A stretch of DNA of 64,000 bases from Rhodospirillaceae bacterium (lineage in GTDB: Bacteria; Pseudomonadota; Alphaproteobacteria; GCA-2731375). Location: the NCBI GenBank assembly GCA_018660265.1, contig JABJKS010000012.1, forward strand, positions 62,001-126,000. Reading direction: 5' to 3'. The position numbers and the translations under genes are program-made. The notes beneath the pieces were generated by a model. That model was not told the DNA's origin and did not search any database. It saw only the letters and a program-made list of their open reading frames with translations. Below, piece by piece: positions 34,567 to 45,949 of this stretch (positions within the stretch are counted from its first letter, which is position 1; each line of letters opens with the position of its first letter).

Positions 34567-34902
34567 ATGACGAATACCACTGACATAAAACGCACAATGA
34601 AAGACGTCATTGATAGCGTCGAAGATCTGTCCAATGTGGACGAGGCAATACAGCGTAAAGTACGCCGTGCTTTATCCGGGATGCGGGATATTCTGGTCCG
34701 TCTGCCTCAGGATCGTTTGGTCGAGGCGGAAATGGTCGCCGATCAAGCCAAGGAATTCCTCACCACCGCCTCGCAAAGCCGGATCAATCAAACCATGGTC
34801 CGGTCCTCCTCCGCCGGCCTGTGCCAAGCTGGCGAGCGTCTGGACGACATCGCGCCGAGGGTCCTGACCCTGTGCCGGGAAATCACCAATTTAATGAGCT
34901 AG
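34567..34902 (+). CDS. Small helical hypothetical protein
   Basis: The 111-residue product starting MTNTTDIKRTMKDVIDS is rich in charged residues and appears wholly alpha-helical. No signal peptide, membrane segment or known motif is present. An in-frame ATG at 34534 would add 11 residues. The 145-bp gap before it shows no gene. It could be a cytoplasmic stress or adaptor protein, but nothing specific supports that. Confidence 0.55.
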   Translation: MTNTTDIKRTMKDVIDSVEDLSNVDEAIQRKVRRALSGMRDILVRLPQDRLVEAEMVADQAKEFLTTASQSRINQTMVRSSSAGLCQAGERLDDIAPRVLTLCREITNLMS

Positions 34903-34928
34903 TGGTTGTGTGATTTTTTCACTGCAAC

Positions 34929-34946
34929 ACAACCCAATTGGGTTGT
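34929..34946. promoter_or_regulatory. 18-bp perfect palindrome upstream of the metalloprotease
   Basis: ACAACCCAATTGGGTTGT is self-complementary over its full length. It lies 26 bp after the preceding stop and 75 bp before the metalloprotease start, so it could be a terminator stem or an operator. No T-run follows. Confidence 0.55.
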
Positions 34947-35020
34947 TTGCGGGATGGAATTGCGCTAATTTAACTCCCTTTAGGGCAATACTGAGCGTAT
35001 TGTAAAGGTGGAGACTAACA

Positions 35021-36196
35021 ATGAATTTCAAACACTTGAGTGAACGGGGGGCGACATTAAGGCACCTTATAGTCGGCATTTTGGGTGTGCAGGCCGTGTG
35101 TCTGGGCTCGGCGCAGGCCTTGACAATAAACTTGAACGATATTGGTGGCGTGACCGACACCAGTGCCGAGACCGGATTTCAAGAAGCGGCGAGTTTTTGG
35201 GAAAGTATGTTCACGGATAGTGTTACCGTGAACCTTGATGTGGGTTTTAGAAGTTTGAGTCCCGGCGTACTTGAGCAAACAGACAGTACGCTTATACAGA
35301 CCCAGTACGCCGACACCCTAAATGCCATGCAGGCTGATGCGACATCGGCCAGTGATATTGAAGCGACGACGAGCCTTGAGAAAGGGACGCTAGACTATTT
35401 GGGTGTGAAGACCTTTGATGTTATTATCAATCGTACCCAAGATAACCCCAACGGTGTATTCGTTGCTGAGCCATATTTGGACAACGACTTTGGCTACAAC
35501 AACAGTACAAATTACATGACGTCGGCCAATGCTAAGGCCTTGGGGCTTCTGGCCGCAAATGACCCTCTTGCCGATGGGGAAATTAGCTTCAATAGCGATT
35601 TTGCCTTTGACTTCAATCGTGGGGACGGCATTGCTGGCGGTACCATTGATTTCGTCGGTGTCGCAATCCACGAAATCGGCCATGCTCTTGGTTTCGTTAG
35701 TGGCGTCGACTATTTGGATAGCACGAGCCCACGACTAGGTGAGGGCGGCAGCGGCGATGATGACGAATATCTCTCAAGCACGCTTGACCTGTTTCGTTAT
35801 TCTGAACTCAGTAGTTATGGCCGGGTGATCGATATGTCTGCGGATACCCGCGAGAAATATTTCTCTATTGACCGCGGCGTGACGAATTTGGGCTTTTTCT
35901 CGACAGGTGTAAATTTTGGCGATGGACGTCAAGCCGGTCATTGGCAGGATAATTTAGGCCTTGGCATCATGGACCCGACCTTAGCGTCAGGCGAATTTGG
36001 CTTTATAACGGACCGTGACATCCTCGCGCTTGACGTTATCGGTTGGGATATCAATTTTGACACGCCCGTCGTGCCAGTTCCAGCGTCGTTGCCGCTGTTT
36101 GCGACAGCCCTCGCCGGGCTAGGCTTTTTGAGATATCGTAGACGTAGGGCTAAGGCTAGCCAGTCAAACAACATTTCCAAATTGGAAACGTCCTAA
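35021..36196 (+). CDS. Secreted zinc metalloprotease with VPLPA-CTERM sorting tail
   Basis: The 391-residue protein starts after a GGTGGAG site with a signal peptide (residues ~13-36, cleavage after AQA). The zinc motif HEIGHALGF near residue 218 is of the metzincin-like HExxHxxGF type. The C-terminus has the three-part sorting signal VPVPASLPLF, a hydrophobic stretch and RYRRRR, matching VPLPA-CTERM domains handled by exosortase XrtD. It should be exported and then processed at the envelope. Its stop overlaps that of lpdA, which reads from the other strand. Confidence 0.85.
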   Translation: MNFKHLSERGATLRHLIVGILGVQAVCLGSAQALTINLNDIGGVTDTSAETGFQEAASFWESMFTDSVTVNLDVGFRSLSPGVLEQTDSTLIQTQYADTLNAMQADATSASDIEATTSLEKGTLDYLGVKTFDVIINRTQDNPNGVFVAEPYLDNDFGYNNSTNYMTSANAKALGLLAANDPLADGEISFNSDFAFDFNRGDGIAGGTIDFVGVAIHEIGHALGFVSGVDYLDSTSPRLGEGGSGDDDEYLSSTLDLFRYSELSSYGRVIDMSADTREKYFSIDRGVTNLGFFSTGVNFGDGRQAGHWQDNLGLGIMDPTLASGEFGFITDRDILALDVIGWDINFDTPVVPVPASLPLFATALAGLGFLRYRRRRAKASQSNNISKLETS

Positions 36197-37617
36197 CTAT
36201 TCAGCGTTTTACCCGTTACCGCCAGGGCGGCTTCCTTGACGGCTTCGTTCAATGTCGGGTGGGCATGGCAGGTGAGGGCAATGTCTTCTGACGACGCGCC
36301 CATTTCCAATGCTAAAACCAGTTCGGCGATCATGGTGCCCGCATCGGGGCCAATGATGTGGGCGCCCAACAGGCGGTCGGTTTCCTTGTCTGCCAACAGC
36401 TTCACAAAACCTCCTTCCGTGTCGCCGCTGGCACGCGCCCGGCTGTTGGCGGCGAAGGCGAAGCGGCCTTTGTTATAGGGGGTACCAGCTGCCTTCAAAT
36501 CATCTTCGGACTGGCCCACGGTGGCGACCTCGGGCCAGGTATAGCAAACGCCGGGGATGGCATCGTAATTCACCGTGCCTACATGTCCGGCGATTTTCTC
36601 GGCCACCACGACGCCTTCCTCTTCGGCCTTGTGGGCCAGCATGGGGCGGTCGGGCAGGATATCACCAATGGCGAAGATGCCGGCGACATTGGTTTGATAG
36701 TCTTCGTCCACGGGGATAAAGCCGCGATCATCCATTGTCACGCCAACCTCTGCCAGGCCCAGGCCGTCAGTGTAGGGTTTGCGCCCGATGGAGACCAATA
36801 CGACATTGGCTTTTAATGTCTCCGCATCCCCGCCTTTGGCGGGTTCCACGGTCAATTCCACGCCGCTTTTGGCTTTCTTCACGCCGGTCACCTTGGTGCC
36901 TAGGCGGAATTCCATGCCCTGGGCTGTTAAGGCGCGCTGGAGGTGGCGGGAGAGTTCGCCGTCCATGCCGGGGGTGATCCGGTCGAGGAATTCAACAACG
37001 GTGACTTTCGCCCCCAAACGCCCCCAGACGGAACCCATTTCCAGGCCGATATAGCCGCCGCCAATAACGACAAGGTGTTTGGGAACTTTGTTCAGGGTCA
37101 ATGCGCCGGTGGATGAAACAATAGTCTTCTCATCAATCTCCACGCCTGGCAGGCCCATAACATCGGAGCCGGTGGCGATGACGATATTCTCTGTCTTCAG
37201 GGTCCGTTCGCCGCCGTCCGCCAGCGTCACCTGAACCGTGCCCGCATCCGTGACGCGTCCGCGACCGGGGATGTAGGTTACCTTGTTCTTTTTGAACAGC
37301 CCTGCAATGCCCGTGGTCAGATCCTTTACCACTGTGTCCTTGCGGGCCATCATGGCCTTCAGGTCCAGGGCCAGGCCGGAGGTTTTGATGCCATGGGCGG
37401 CAAAATCCGCTTCAGCCTCGTGATACAGATGCGATGATTGCAACAGGGCCTTGGAGGGGATGCAGCCCACATTCAGGCAGGTGCCGCCCAGGGTGCCGCG
37501 CATTTCCACACAGGCTGTGTTCAGGCCCAGTTGTGCCGCCTTGATGGCGCCAATATAGCCCCCCGGTCCGCCGCCAATGAAGATCACGTCGAACGGGTCG
37601 AAAGTATCATCAGTCAT
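36193..37617 (-). CDS. lpdA: Dihydrolipoyl dehydrogenase (E3)
   Basis: The 474-residue flavoprotein has the FAD motif GGGPGGY, the redox disulfide C47-x4-C52 (GGTCLNVGC), the NAD motif GGGYIGLEMG, a second FAD segment AIGDILP, and the C-terminal active-site HAHPTLNE. It reoxidises dihydrolipoyl groups of the 2-oxoglutarate dehydrogenase complex and is the last gene of the mdh-sucCDAB-lpd operon. A 155-bp gap with a repeat element separates it from sucB. Confidence 0.98.
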   Translation of the reverse strand: MTDDTFDPFDVIFIGGGPGGYIGAIKAAQLGLNTACVEMRGTLGGTCLNVGCIPSKALLQSSHLYHEAEADFAAHGIKTSGLALDLKAMMARKDTVVKDLTTGIAGLFKKNKVTYIPGRGRVTDAGTVQVTLADGGERTLKTENIVIATGSDVMGLPGVEIDEKTIVSSTGALTLNKVPKHLVVIGGGYIGLEMGSVWGRLGAKVTVVEFLDRITPGMDGELSRHLQRALTAQGMEFRLGTKVTGVKKAKSGVELTVEPAKGGDAETLKANVVLVSIGRKPYTDGLGLAEVGVTMDDRGFIPVDEDYQTNVAGIFAIGDILPDRPMLAHKAEEEGVVVAEKIAGHVGTVNYDAIPGVCYTWPEVATVGQSEDDLKAAGTPYNKGRFAFAANSRARASGDTEGGFVKLLADKETDRLLGAHIIGPDAGTMIAELVLALEMGASSEDIALTCHAHPTLNEAVKEAALAVTGKTLNS

Positions 37618-37661
37618 GATCAGTTATCCCTACGGCAATATCTAACAAAATTTTAAGTCGT

Positions 37662-37760
37662 TACCGGGCTTAACCCGGTAATCCAGGGCGACAGACTCAA
37701 GTGCCTGCATCCCTGGATCCCCTGGGCGTTTGCGGGTTTCCGCTTCGCTGCACCCAAGGA
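37662..37760. repeat. Palindrome-rich intergenic repeat between sucB and lpdA
   Basis: The gap contains TACCGGG/CCCGGTA (37662-37680) and ATCCAGGG/CCCTGGAT (37681-37718), followed by a CCTGGG-type stretch ending AAGGATGACGGAG. The layout resembles short REP-like repeats common between alphaproteobacterial genes. It could stabilise or attenuate transcript ends inside the operon. Confidence 0.5.
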
Positions 37761-37772
37761 TGACGGAGTGGG

Positions 37773-39098
37773 CTAAATCTCGAACAACAGGCGTTCGGGT
37801 TCTTCAATGCATTCCTTGACCCGAACCAGGAAGGTTACCGCTTCGCGGCCATCGATGATCCGATGATCATAGCTCAACGCCAGATACATCATGGGCCTTG
37901 CCACCACCGCGCCATCCACGACCATGGCCCGGTCCTGGATTTTGTGCATGCCCAGAATGGCTGATTGCGGCGGGTTCAGGATCGGCATGGAGAGCAGGGA
38001 GCCATAGACGCCACCGTTGGATATGGTGAACGTGCCGCCCTGCATCTCGTCGATGGTCAATTTACCGTCCCGGGCTCGGCGGCCGAAATCAACGATGGAA
38101 CCTTCAATATCGGCGAACGACATACCGTCCGCATCCCGCAACACCGGCACCACAAGGCCCTGTGGCGTGCCCACGGCAACGCCGACGTTGTAGTAGTTTT
38201 TATAGACCAGATTGTCGCCGTCCACTTCCGCGTTCACGGCCGGGACCTCCGCCAAGGCCTGGGTGCAGGCCCGCACAAAGAAGGACATGAAGCCTAAACG
38301 ATGGCCGTGGCGTTTTTCGAAGACATCGCGGTATTTGCTGCGTGCTGCCATCACCGCGCTCATATCCACTTCGTTAAAGGTGGTCAGCATGGCGGCGGTG
38401 TTTTGCGCATCTTTCAGACGCCGGGCAATCGTCTTGCGCAGGCGTGTCATCTTGACGACTTCTTCCAGGCCCGCATTGGGCCGCGCGCCCGTATTCTGAT
38501 GTTGGGCCGGCGCGGCGGCCACGGTCGCTGCGGGGATGACTTGCTGTGCCGTTACTGCTGGTGGTGCTGCTGGTGGTGCTGCTGGTGGTGCTGCTGGTGG
38601 TGCTGTTGGGGCAGGCGTCGGTGCGGCTGGCGCAGGCGCGCTACCACCAGCCTTGACGAAGTTTAGAACGTCTTCTTTCGAGAGACGACCATTCTTGCCG
38701 CTGGCGGGAATGACGCTGGCGTCCAGGCCATGTTCCTGCACCAATCGGCGCACGGCGGGTGACAGCGGTGCTGCTGAAGCAGCAACTGGGGCAGGCGCGG
38801 CAGATGGTGCTGGCGCTGCTGCTGCTGCGGGCGCTGGCGCAGGGGCTGAAGCTCCGGCTGTCTGGCTTTCATCCAGACGGCCCAACAGGCCACCCATGGC
38901 CACCGTCGCCTCTTCCGGTGCGGTAATCTCACTCAACACACCGGCAGCGGGGCTGGGAACCTCTATGGCGACCTTATCGGTCTCCAACTCCACCAACGGC
39001 TCATCCACAGCCACGGCTTCGCCCGGCTGTTTAAGCCAGCGCGCGACAGTTGCTTCCGTAACGGATTCACCCAATGTGGGAACCACGATATCGATCAT
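37773..39098 (-). CDS. sucB: Dihydrolipoamide succinyltransferase (E2 of 2-oxoglutarate dehydrogenase)
   Basis: The 441-residue protein has one lipoyl domain (Lys42 in ETDKVAIEV), a long Ala/Pro linker, a peripheral-subunit-binding domain (residues ~111-147, [14 protein letters not shown]), a second Ala/Pro linker and the catalytic acyltransferase domain with [12 protein letters not shown] near the end. The second linker contains four APPA units encoded by perfect 12-bp repeats. It forms the core of the 2-oxoglutarate dehydrogenase complex with SucA and Lpd. Confidence 0.98.
   Translation of the reverse strand: MIDIVVPTLGESVTEATVARWLKQPGEAVAVDEPLVELETDKVAIEVPSPAAGVLSEITAPEEATVAMGGLLGRLDESQTAGASAPAPAPAAAAAPAPSAAPAPVAASAAPLSPAVRRLVQEHGLDASVIPASGKNGRLSKEDVLNFVKAGGSAPAPAAPTPAPTAPPAAPPAAPPAAPPAVTAQQVIPAATVAAAPAQHQNTGARPNAGLEEVVKMTRLRKTIARRLKDAQNTAAMLTTFNEVDMSAVMAARSKYRDVFEKRHGHRLGFMSFFVRACTQALAEVPAVNAEVDGDNLVYKNYYNVGVAVGTPQGLVVPVLRDADGMSFADIEGSIVDFGRRARDGKLTIDEMQGGTFTISNGGVYGSLLSMPILNPPQSAILGMHKIQDRAMVVDGAVVARPMMYLALSYDHRIIDGREAVTFLVRVKECIEEPERLLFEI
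38557..38604 (-). repeat. Four perfect 12-bp repeats in the sucB linker
   Basis: GCTGGTGGTGCT is repeated four times without change, encoding Ala-Pro-Pro-Ala units of the flexible linker. Copy-number change would alter linker length in frame. Confidence 0.95.
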
Positions 39099-39156
39099 CT
39101 AACGGCCCTCATATTCTTCATGGCTTTTATACCTGCGCTGTAATTTGGTTCGCGCC

Positions 39157-42111
39157 TTATAGTCCCAGTGCCTTGGCAACCAAAGCCGCTTGTTCTTTTT
39201 GATGCGCGGCCATGCTGCCGGCAGCAGTAGAGGCACTTTCGGGGCGACCGGCATATTTCGGCCGTTGGCATTTGTGGCCGATCTTTTCCAATACCTGTTC
39301 CAGACGCGGCATCATATGCCACCAGGCACCCATGTTCTGGGGTTCTTCCTGGCACCAGACCACCTCCGCTTTTGGAAAGCGCGATAGCTCTTTGCCCAGG
39401 GCTGCTTTGGGGAACGGGTACAATTGTTCCACCCGCAACAGGTAGACACCCTTTTTCTTTGCCGCGTCCCGTTGTTCCAACAGGTCATAGTAGACTTTGC
39501 CGCTGCAGAGTACGACGCGGCGGATCTTGTCATCCGGTGCCAAGATGCTTCGGTCAGCCTCGCCATCATCCCAAAGGACACGATGAAAGGTCGAACCTGG
39601 GCCCAGCTCCGCCAAAGTCGATACACAGCGCTTATGACGCAGCAATGATTTCGGTGTCATCAATACCAGCGGTTTGCGGAATTTACGGTGCAATTGACGG
39701 CGCAGGATATGGAAATAGTTGGCCGGTGTGGTGCAATTGGCCACTTGCATATTGTCTTCGGCGCATAGTTGCAGATAACGCTCCAACCGGGCGGAAGAAT
39801 GTTCCGGGCCCTGGCCTTCAAAGCCATGGGGCAACAGCATGACAAGACCGCTCATACGCAGCCATTTACTTTCACCCGACGAAATGAATTGATCAATGAT
39901 GACTTGGGCACCATTGGCGAAATCGCCAAATTGCGCTTCCCACATGATCAGGCCGCGTGGCTCCGCCATGGAATAGCCATATTCGAAGCCCAGCACGGCG
40001 GCCTCCGACAGAGCGGAATTTATGACGTCGAAGGTTGCCTGCTTTTGACTGAGGTTATTCAGGGGCGTGTAGGTGTGTTCATCAACTTGATCGATAAACT
40101 GGCAATGTCGCTGGGAAAATGTGCCTCGGGCACTGTCCTGGCCGGACAAGCGAACGGGAAAACCCTCCATCAACAACGAGCCGAAGGCCAAGGCCTCCGC
40201 CGTGGCCCAATCAACGCCCTCACCACCGTCAATGATGGCGCGCTTGGCCGTCAATTGCCGGCCAATGGTGCGGTGCAGGTTAAAGTCCACCGGTGTTTCC
40301 GTGAGGACCTTGCCAATATATTTCAGAGTCTTTGGCTTTACCGATGTGTCACCGCGCCGGGCCTCGCCACGGGCGGTTTCCAGGCCCTGCCAGCGGCCCT
40401 CCAACCAGTCCGCCTTGTTCGGTTTATAGGCCGCTGCCGCCTCAAAATCCTGCTCCATACGGGCCTGGAAGTCGGTGACGCTGTTGTCGGCTTCTTCCTG
40501 ACTGATAAGGCCGTCTGCGACCAGCTTTTCCGCATAGATCTGCCGCGAGGTCGGGTGCTGGCGGATCGCTTTGTACATCAAGGGCTGGGTGAACGCGGGT
40601 TCGTCACCTTCGTTATGGCCGTGACGGCGATAACAGAACATGTCGATAACCACGTCTTTTTTGAAGCGTTGACGGAATTCCGTGGCGATCTTGCCGATGT
40701 AACAGACAGCTTCGGGATCATCACCGTTGACGTGGAAAATCGGTGTCTGCACCATCTTGCCGACGTCGGATGGATAGGGGGAAGAGCGTGACAGATTGGG
40801 ATTCGTGGTGAAACCGATCTGATTGTTGACGATGATATGGATGGTGCCGCCGACCGTATAGCCGTCCAGATCCGACAGGGCGAAACATTCCCCGACGAGG
40901 CCTTGTCCCGAAAAGGCCGCATCACCGTGCATCAAAAGCGCCATGACTTTCGAGCGGTCATCATCGTTCAACTGGTCCTGCTTGGCCCTGGCCTTGCCCA
41001 GGACGACGGGGTCAGCCGCTTCCAGGTGCGATGGGTTGGCGGCCAGGGACAGATGCACCATGTGCCCGCCCAATTCCCGATCCGCCGACGTGCCCAGATG
41101 ATATTTCACATCGCCCGAACCCTGCACATCCTGTGGGTGGGCCGAGGTGCCCTGAAACTCTGAAAAGATTGCTGTGAACGGCTTACGCATCAGATTTGAT
41201 AAGACATTCAGGCGGCCCCGATGGGGCATGCCCAGGGAGATTTCCCGCACACCCAATTGCGCCGCCCGGATCAGCACGGAATGCAACAGGGGCATCAGGC
41301 TTTCGCCGCCATCCAGGCCAAATCGCTTGGTGCCCGTATGTTTGACCTGCAGAAAACTTTCAAAGCCTTCCGCTTCAACCAATTCGCGCAGGATCTGCCG
41401 TTTTTCATGGTCTGTTAGATTGATTTCCTTGCCCCGGCCCTCGATCCGTTCCTGTATCCAGGCTTTTTCTTCGGGGCCCATGATGTGCATGAATTCCACA
41501 CCAATACTGCCGCAATAGGTGCGGTTGAGAATATCCAGAATTTCCCGCAAAGTGGCGTTTTCCAGACCCAGGACGTAATTGATATAGATCGGGCGATCCA
41601 GATCAGCCTCGGTGAAGCCGAATGTGTGCGGGTCCAGTTCCGAATGGGACACGGTTTTCTGTAAATCAAGCGGGTCCAGCTTGGCATAAAGATGGCCGCG
41701 TACCCGATAGTTCCGGATCAGCATCAAGGCGCGCAGGCTGTCCAAAGTGGCTTGGCGGACCTGGGCCGAGCTGACCGCACCCAGGGCGGCAGGGGCCCGG
41801 CGGGCACCATCAAGGACGCTCTGACCATCATCGCCGGCGGTATAGGGATCGTCGGTCTTGCTTTCCAGGCTGCCGCGCGGGGCCCAGGGGGCACCGCGAA
41901 CCTCTGCCACCACAGCATCAGCCTCATCGCCCAGTTCCGAGAAAAACTGTTGCCAGGAAGCATCGATGGAGCTGGGAGAGGTTAAATAGCGCTGGTAGAG
42001 TTGTTCGATGAAGGCACTGTTGGTGCCGAATAGAAATGATGATCCTTCAAGACCTGCGTCTTCAGGATCAGGATGGCTAGAATCTGACCGAGCCGGGTCC
42101 GATATGGACAT
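39157..42111 (-). CDS. sucA: 2-oxoglutarate dehydrogenase E1
   Basis: The 984-residue ThDP enzyme shows the N-terminal E2-binding segment (FLFGTNSAFIEQLYQRYL), the first ThDP block GMPHRGRLNVL, GDAAFSGQG, and the transketolase-like C-terminal half (WEAQFGDFANGAQV, LPHGFEGQGPEHSS). It decarboxylates 2-oxoglutarate and passes succinyl groups to SucB. It sits between sucD and sucB in the TCA operon. Confidence 0.98.
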   Translation of the reverse strand: MSISDPARSDSSHPDPEDAGLEGSSFLFGTNSAFIEQLYQRYLTSPSSIDASWQQFFSELGDEADAVVAEVRGAPWAPRGSLESKTDDPYTAGDDGQSVLDGARRAPAALGAVSSAQVRQATLDSLRALMLIRNYRVRGHLYAKLDPLDLQKTVSHSELDPHTFGFTEADLDRPIYINYVLGLENATLREILDILNRTYCGSIGVEFMHIMGPEEKAWIQERIEGRGKEINLTDHEKRQILRELVEAEGFESFLQVKHTGTKRFGLDGGESLMPLLHSVLIRAAQLGVREISLGMPHRGRLNVLSNLMRKPFTAIFSEFQGTSAHPQDVQGSGDVKYHLGTSADRELGGHMVHLSLAANPSHLEAADPVVLGKARAKQDQLNDDDRSKVMALLMHGDAAFSGQGLVGECFALSDLDGYTVGGTIHIIVNNQIGFTTNPNLSRSSPYPSDVGKMVQTPIFHVNGDDPEAVCYIGKIATEFRQRFKKDVVIDMFCYRRHGHNEGDEPAFTQPLMYKAIRQHPTSRQIYAEKLVADGLISQEEADNSVTDFQARMEQDFEAAAAYKPNKADWLEGRWQGLETARGEARRGDTSVKPKTLKYIGKVLTETPVDFNLHRTIGRQLTAKRAIIDGGEGVDWATAEALAFGSLLMEGFPVRLSGQDSARGTFSQRHCQFIDQVDEHTYTPLNNLSQKQATFDVINSALSEAAVLGFEYGYSMAEPRGLIMWEAQFGDFANGAQVIIDQFISSGESKWLRMSGLVMLLPHGFEGQGPEHSSARLERYLQLCAEDNMQVANCTTPANYFHILRRQLHRKFRKPLVLMTPKSLLRHKRCVSTLAELGPGSTFHRVLWDDGEADRSILAPDDKIRRVVLCSGKVYYDLLEQRDAAKKKGVYLLRVEQLYPFPKAALGKELSRFPKAEVVWCQEEPQNMGAWWHMMPRLEQVLEKIGHKCQRPKYAGRPESASTAAGSMAAHQKEQAALVAKALGL

Positions 42112-42182
42112 ATTTTCACCGGCAGCCTTCTGCCACCGCCTCCCATAGAATTTTTTACACGCGCATTCTGCGCTTCCGCAGG

Positions 42183-43061
42183 TTAACCCTTCATTACTTC
42201 TAACATAGTGCTGCCAAGGTTGGCCGGCGAATCCGCGACCGTAATACCGGCACTTCGCATTGCGTCCATTTTGTCCCCCGCAGTACCCTTGCCACCGGAA
42301 ATGATCGCACCCGCATGGCCCATACGCCGACCGGGAGGGGCCGTAACACCGGCAATAAAGCCGACCATGGGTTTTTTGACCTTTGACTGCTTGATAAAAT
42401 CGGCCGCTTCCTCTTCCGCCGTACCACCGATTTCGCCAATCATCACGATGCCTTCGGTCTCATCATCGCCAAGAAACATCTCCAGGCAGTCAATGAAATT
42501 GGTGCCGTTGATGGGATCGCCGCCAATGCCGATACAGGTGGTCTGACCCAAACCGGCAGCCGTTGTCTGACCCACCGCTTCGTAGGTCAAAGTGCCAGAG
42601 CGGGAGACGACGCCAATCCTGCCACGGGTATGAATATGGCCCGGCATAATGCCGATCTTGCATTCGTCCGGGGTGATCACACCGGGGCAGTTCGGGCCGA
42701 TCAGGCGGGTCTTGCCCGATGCCTGCAGGGCCCGTTTTACCGTCACCATGTCCAGCACGGGGATGCCTTCGGTGATGCAGATGGCCAGCTCAATCTCGCA
42801 ATCGATGGCTTCTAAAATAGCATCGGCGGCAAATGGCGGCGGCACATAGATGACGGACGCATTGGCACCAGTCGTCTCTACCGCATCGGCAACCGTATCA
42901 AATACGGGTAGGCCTAAATGCTGCTCTCCCCCCTTGCCCGGCGAAACGCCGCCGACCATCCGGGTGCCATAGGCGATGGCTTGTTCCGAATGGAAGGTGC
43001 CTTGATTGCCAGTGAAGCCCTGGCAAATAACTTTAGTATCATTACCAACCAGCACAGCCAT
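42183..43061 (-). CDS. sucD: Succinyl-CoA synthetase alpha subunit
   Basis: The 292-residue protein has the CoA-binding Rossmann segment ([15 protein letters not shown]), IGPNCPG and the phosphorylated His in [10 protein letters not shown]. Together with SucC it converts succinyl-CoA to succinate with nucleotide phosphorylation. Its start overlaps the sucC stop by one base, which couples translation. Confidence 0.98.
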   Translation of the reverse strand: MAVLVGNDTKVICQGFTGNQGTFHSEQAIAYGTRMVGGVSPGKGGEQHLGLPVFDTVADAVETTGANASVIYVPPPFAADAILEAIDCEIELAICITEGIPVLDMVTVKRALQASGKTRLIGPNCPGVITPDECKIGIMPGHIHTRGRIGVVSRSGTLTYEAVGQTTAAGLGQTTCIGIGGDPINGTNFIDCLEMFLGDDETEGIVMIGEIGGTAEEEAADFIKQSKVKKPMVGFIAGVTAPPGRRMGHAGAIISGGKGTAGDKMDAMRSAGITVADSPANLGSTMLEVMKG

Positions 43062-44230
43062 TACGCGGCCTCCTTCACGGCGGCAACCACTTTGGCGGCT
43101 GCATCACCCAAATCATCGGCAGAGATAATCGTCAGACCGGAATTGGCCATGATCTCCTTGCCCTTCTCCACATTGGTGCCCGCCAGGCGAACCACCAGGG
43201 GTTTGTCCAGGTGAACTTCCCGGGCGGCAGCGACAACGCCCTCGGCAATAATGTCGCATCGCATGATGCCGCCAAAGATATTGACCAGAATGCCTTGCAC
43301 GTTTTTGTCCGACAGAATGATCTTAAAGGCCTGGGTCACGCGCTCCTTGGTTGCACCACCGCCCACGTCGAGGAAATTCGCCGGCTCCCCGCCATGCAGC
43401 TTAATAATGTCCATGGTCGCCATGGCCAGGCCCGCGCCATTGACCATGCAGCCAATTTCACCGTCCAGCTTGATATAGTTTAATTCCGCTTTGGCGGCTT
43501 CCAATTCAGCTGGGTCTTCCTCATCAGGGTCGCGCAATGCCTCCAGATCCGCATGGCGATAGAGGGCATTGTCGTCAAAGTTCATCTTCGCATCCAGGGC
43601 CATGACATCACCTGCGCCGGTGACGACCATGGGGTTGATCTCTACCAACGAGGCATCGGTATCGACAAAGGCCTGATACAGCGCCGTGATCAACTTCACG
43701 GCAGAGCCAACCTGCTTACCTTCCAGGCCCAGGCCATAGGCGAGGCTGCGGGCATGGTGCCCTTGCAGACCCGAAATCGGATCAATCACCAGGGTTTGAA
43801 TTTTTTCCGGTGTTTCTTCGGCGACCGCCTCAATATCCATGCCGCCTTCGGTGGACGCCATGATGGCGATGCGCGAGGTGCCCCGATCCATCACCGCGCT
43901 CAGGTAAAGCTCCCGCGCGATGTCACAGCCGTCCTCAACATACAGGCGATTAACCACTTTGCCTTGCGGTCCCGTCTGATGGGTAATCAGGTTCATGCCA
44001 AGAATTTCCGTCGCCATGGCGCGGACTTCATCAATGGACTTAGCGATTTTGACACCGCCGCCCTTGCCCCTGCCGCCTGCGTGGATCTGGGCCTTTACAA
44101 CCCAGACCGGCCCCGGCAGACCTTCGGCAACCTTAACCGCCTCATCTACGGAATAGGCGACGCCACCATCCGGCACGCTGACGCCATAACCCTTGAGTAC
44201 GGTCTTGGCCTGATGTTCATGAATATTCAT
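43061..44230 (-). CDS. sucC: Succinyl-CoA synthetase beta subunit
   Basis: The 389-residue protein starts [17 protein letters not shown] and has the ATP-grasp domain ([15 protein letters not shown]), EINPMVV and the C-terminal [12 protein letters not shown]. It supplies the nucleotide-binding half of succinyl-CoA synthetase. It lies 46 bp after mdh in the operon. Confidence 0.98.
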   Translation of the reverse strand: MNIHEHQAKTVLKGYGVSVPDGGVAYSVDEAVKVAEGLPGPVWVVKAQIHAGGRGKGGGVKIAKSIDEVRAMATEILGMNLITHQTGPQGKVVNRLYVEDGCDIARELYLSAVMDRGTSRIAIMASTEGGMDIEAVAEETPEKIQTLVIDPISGLQGHHARSLAYGLGLEGKQVGSAVKLITALYQAFVDTDASLVEINPMVVTGAGDVMALDAKMNFDDNALYRHADLEALRDPDEEDPAELEAAKAELNYIKLDGEIGCMVNGAGLAMATMDIIKLHGGEPANFLDVGGGATKERVTQAFKIILSDKNVQGILVNIFGGIMRCDIIAEGVVAAAREVHLDKPLVVRLAGTNVEKGKEIMANSGLTIISADDLGDAAAKVVAAVKEAA

Positions 44231-44276
44231 AGCAACCCCTCTTTAACTATCCCCTGATCTGTCCCGCTCGAACCGG

Positions 44277-45299
<1,023 letters not shown>

Positions 45300-45544
45300 T
45301 TATCCCTTTCGGATTAGATGTCGTTTGTGTCAAAAATCTATCGTGTCAAAGTCCTGCGTCGAATGATCCCATCACCGACGAATAAATTCGCCACCCTTGT
45401 ACCCCCCGTAGGCAACGTGTGCAACGGCGTCTACATTTAGTTTCATAACATTCTCAAAGGTCGATCTAATTGGCGCGCATGGTCAAATCGACCAGCGCCG
45501 GTTATCTTCGCAGGTAAGTCGCATAATTTAGGGAGTGAAGCGGT

Positions 45545-45925
45545 ATGTCGAGACGCGAAGAACTGGTGGCAGAGGTGATGGAGCTGTTGAACAGGTATCA
45601 AGACGCCATTGAGGTTGGAACCCGTGATGATATCCAGGCCCTGGTGCATTTGCCTGTCGCCTATATCACCGAAGACGATGTGCAGATGCGGGAACGTTAC
45701 CCGTTCGATCCGGCAAAGCTGCGGGAGGCCACGGGCTTTCATCATGGCGATTCAGATTACAATGTGGTCCATGTGGAAGAGACCAAGGCCCACGTTCTGG
45801 TCACCGCGACCCGCAGGCGGGAAGACAACAGCGCCATCGAAAATGTCGGCGCCTTCTATATTCTGCAAAAACGCGAAGGGCAGTGGAAGGTCGCGGCCTT
45901 CTCAGGCATTCGCACGCCGGCTTGA
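45545..45925 (+). CDS. NTF2/SnoaL-like small protein
   Basis: The 126-residue product has an N-terminal helix pair followed by the strand pattern of the NTF2/SnoaL fold, ending in YILQKREGQWKVAAFSGI, typical of this family. A GGGAGTG site precedes the ATG. No catalytic residues can be assigned. It stands 24 bp before the acyl-CoA dehydrogenase pair and may be co-transcribed. Confidence 0.75.
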   Translation: MSRREELVAEVMELLNRYQDAIEVGTRDDIQALVHLPVAYITEDDVQMRERYPFDPAKLREATGFHHGDSDYNVVHVEETKAHVLVTATRRREDNSAIENVGAFYILQKREGQWKVAAFSGIRTPA

Positions 45926-45949
45926 TCCTTAAAGTCAAAGGTAAAACAG

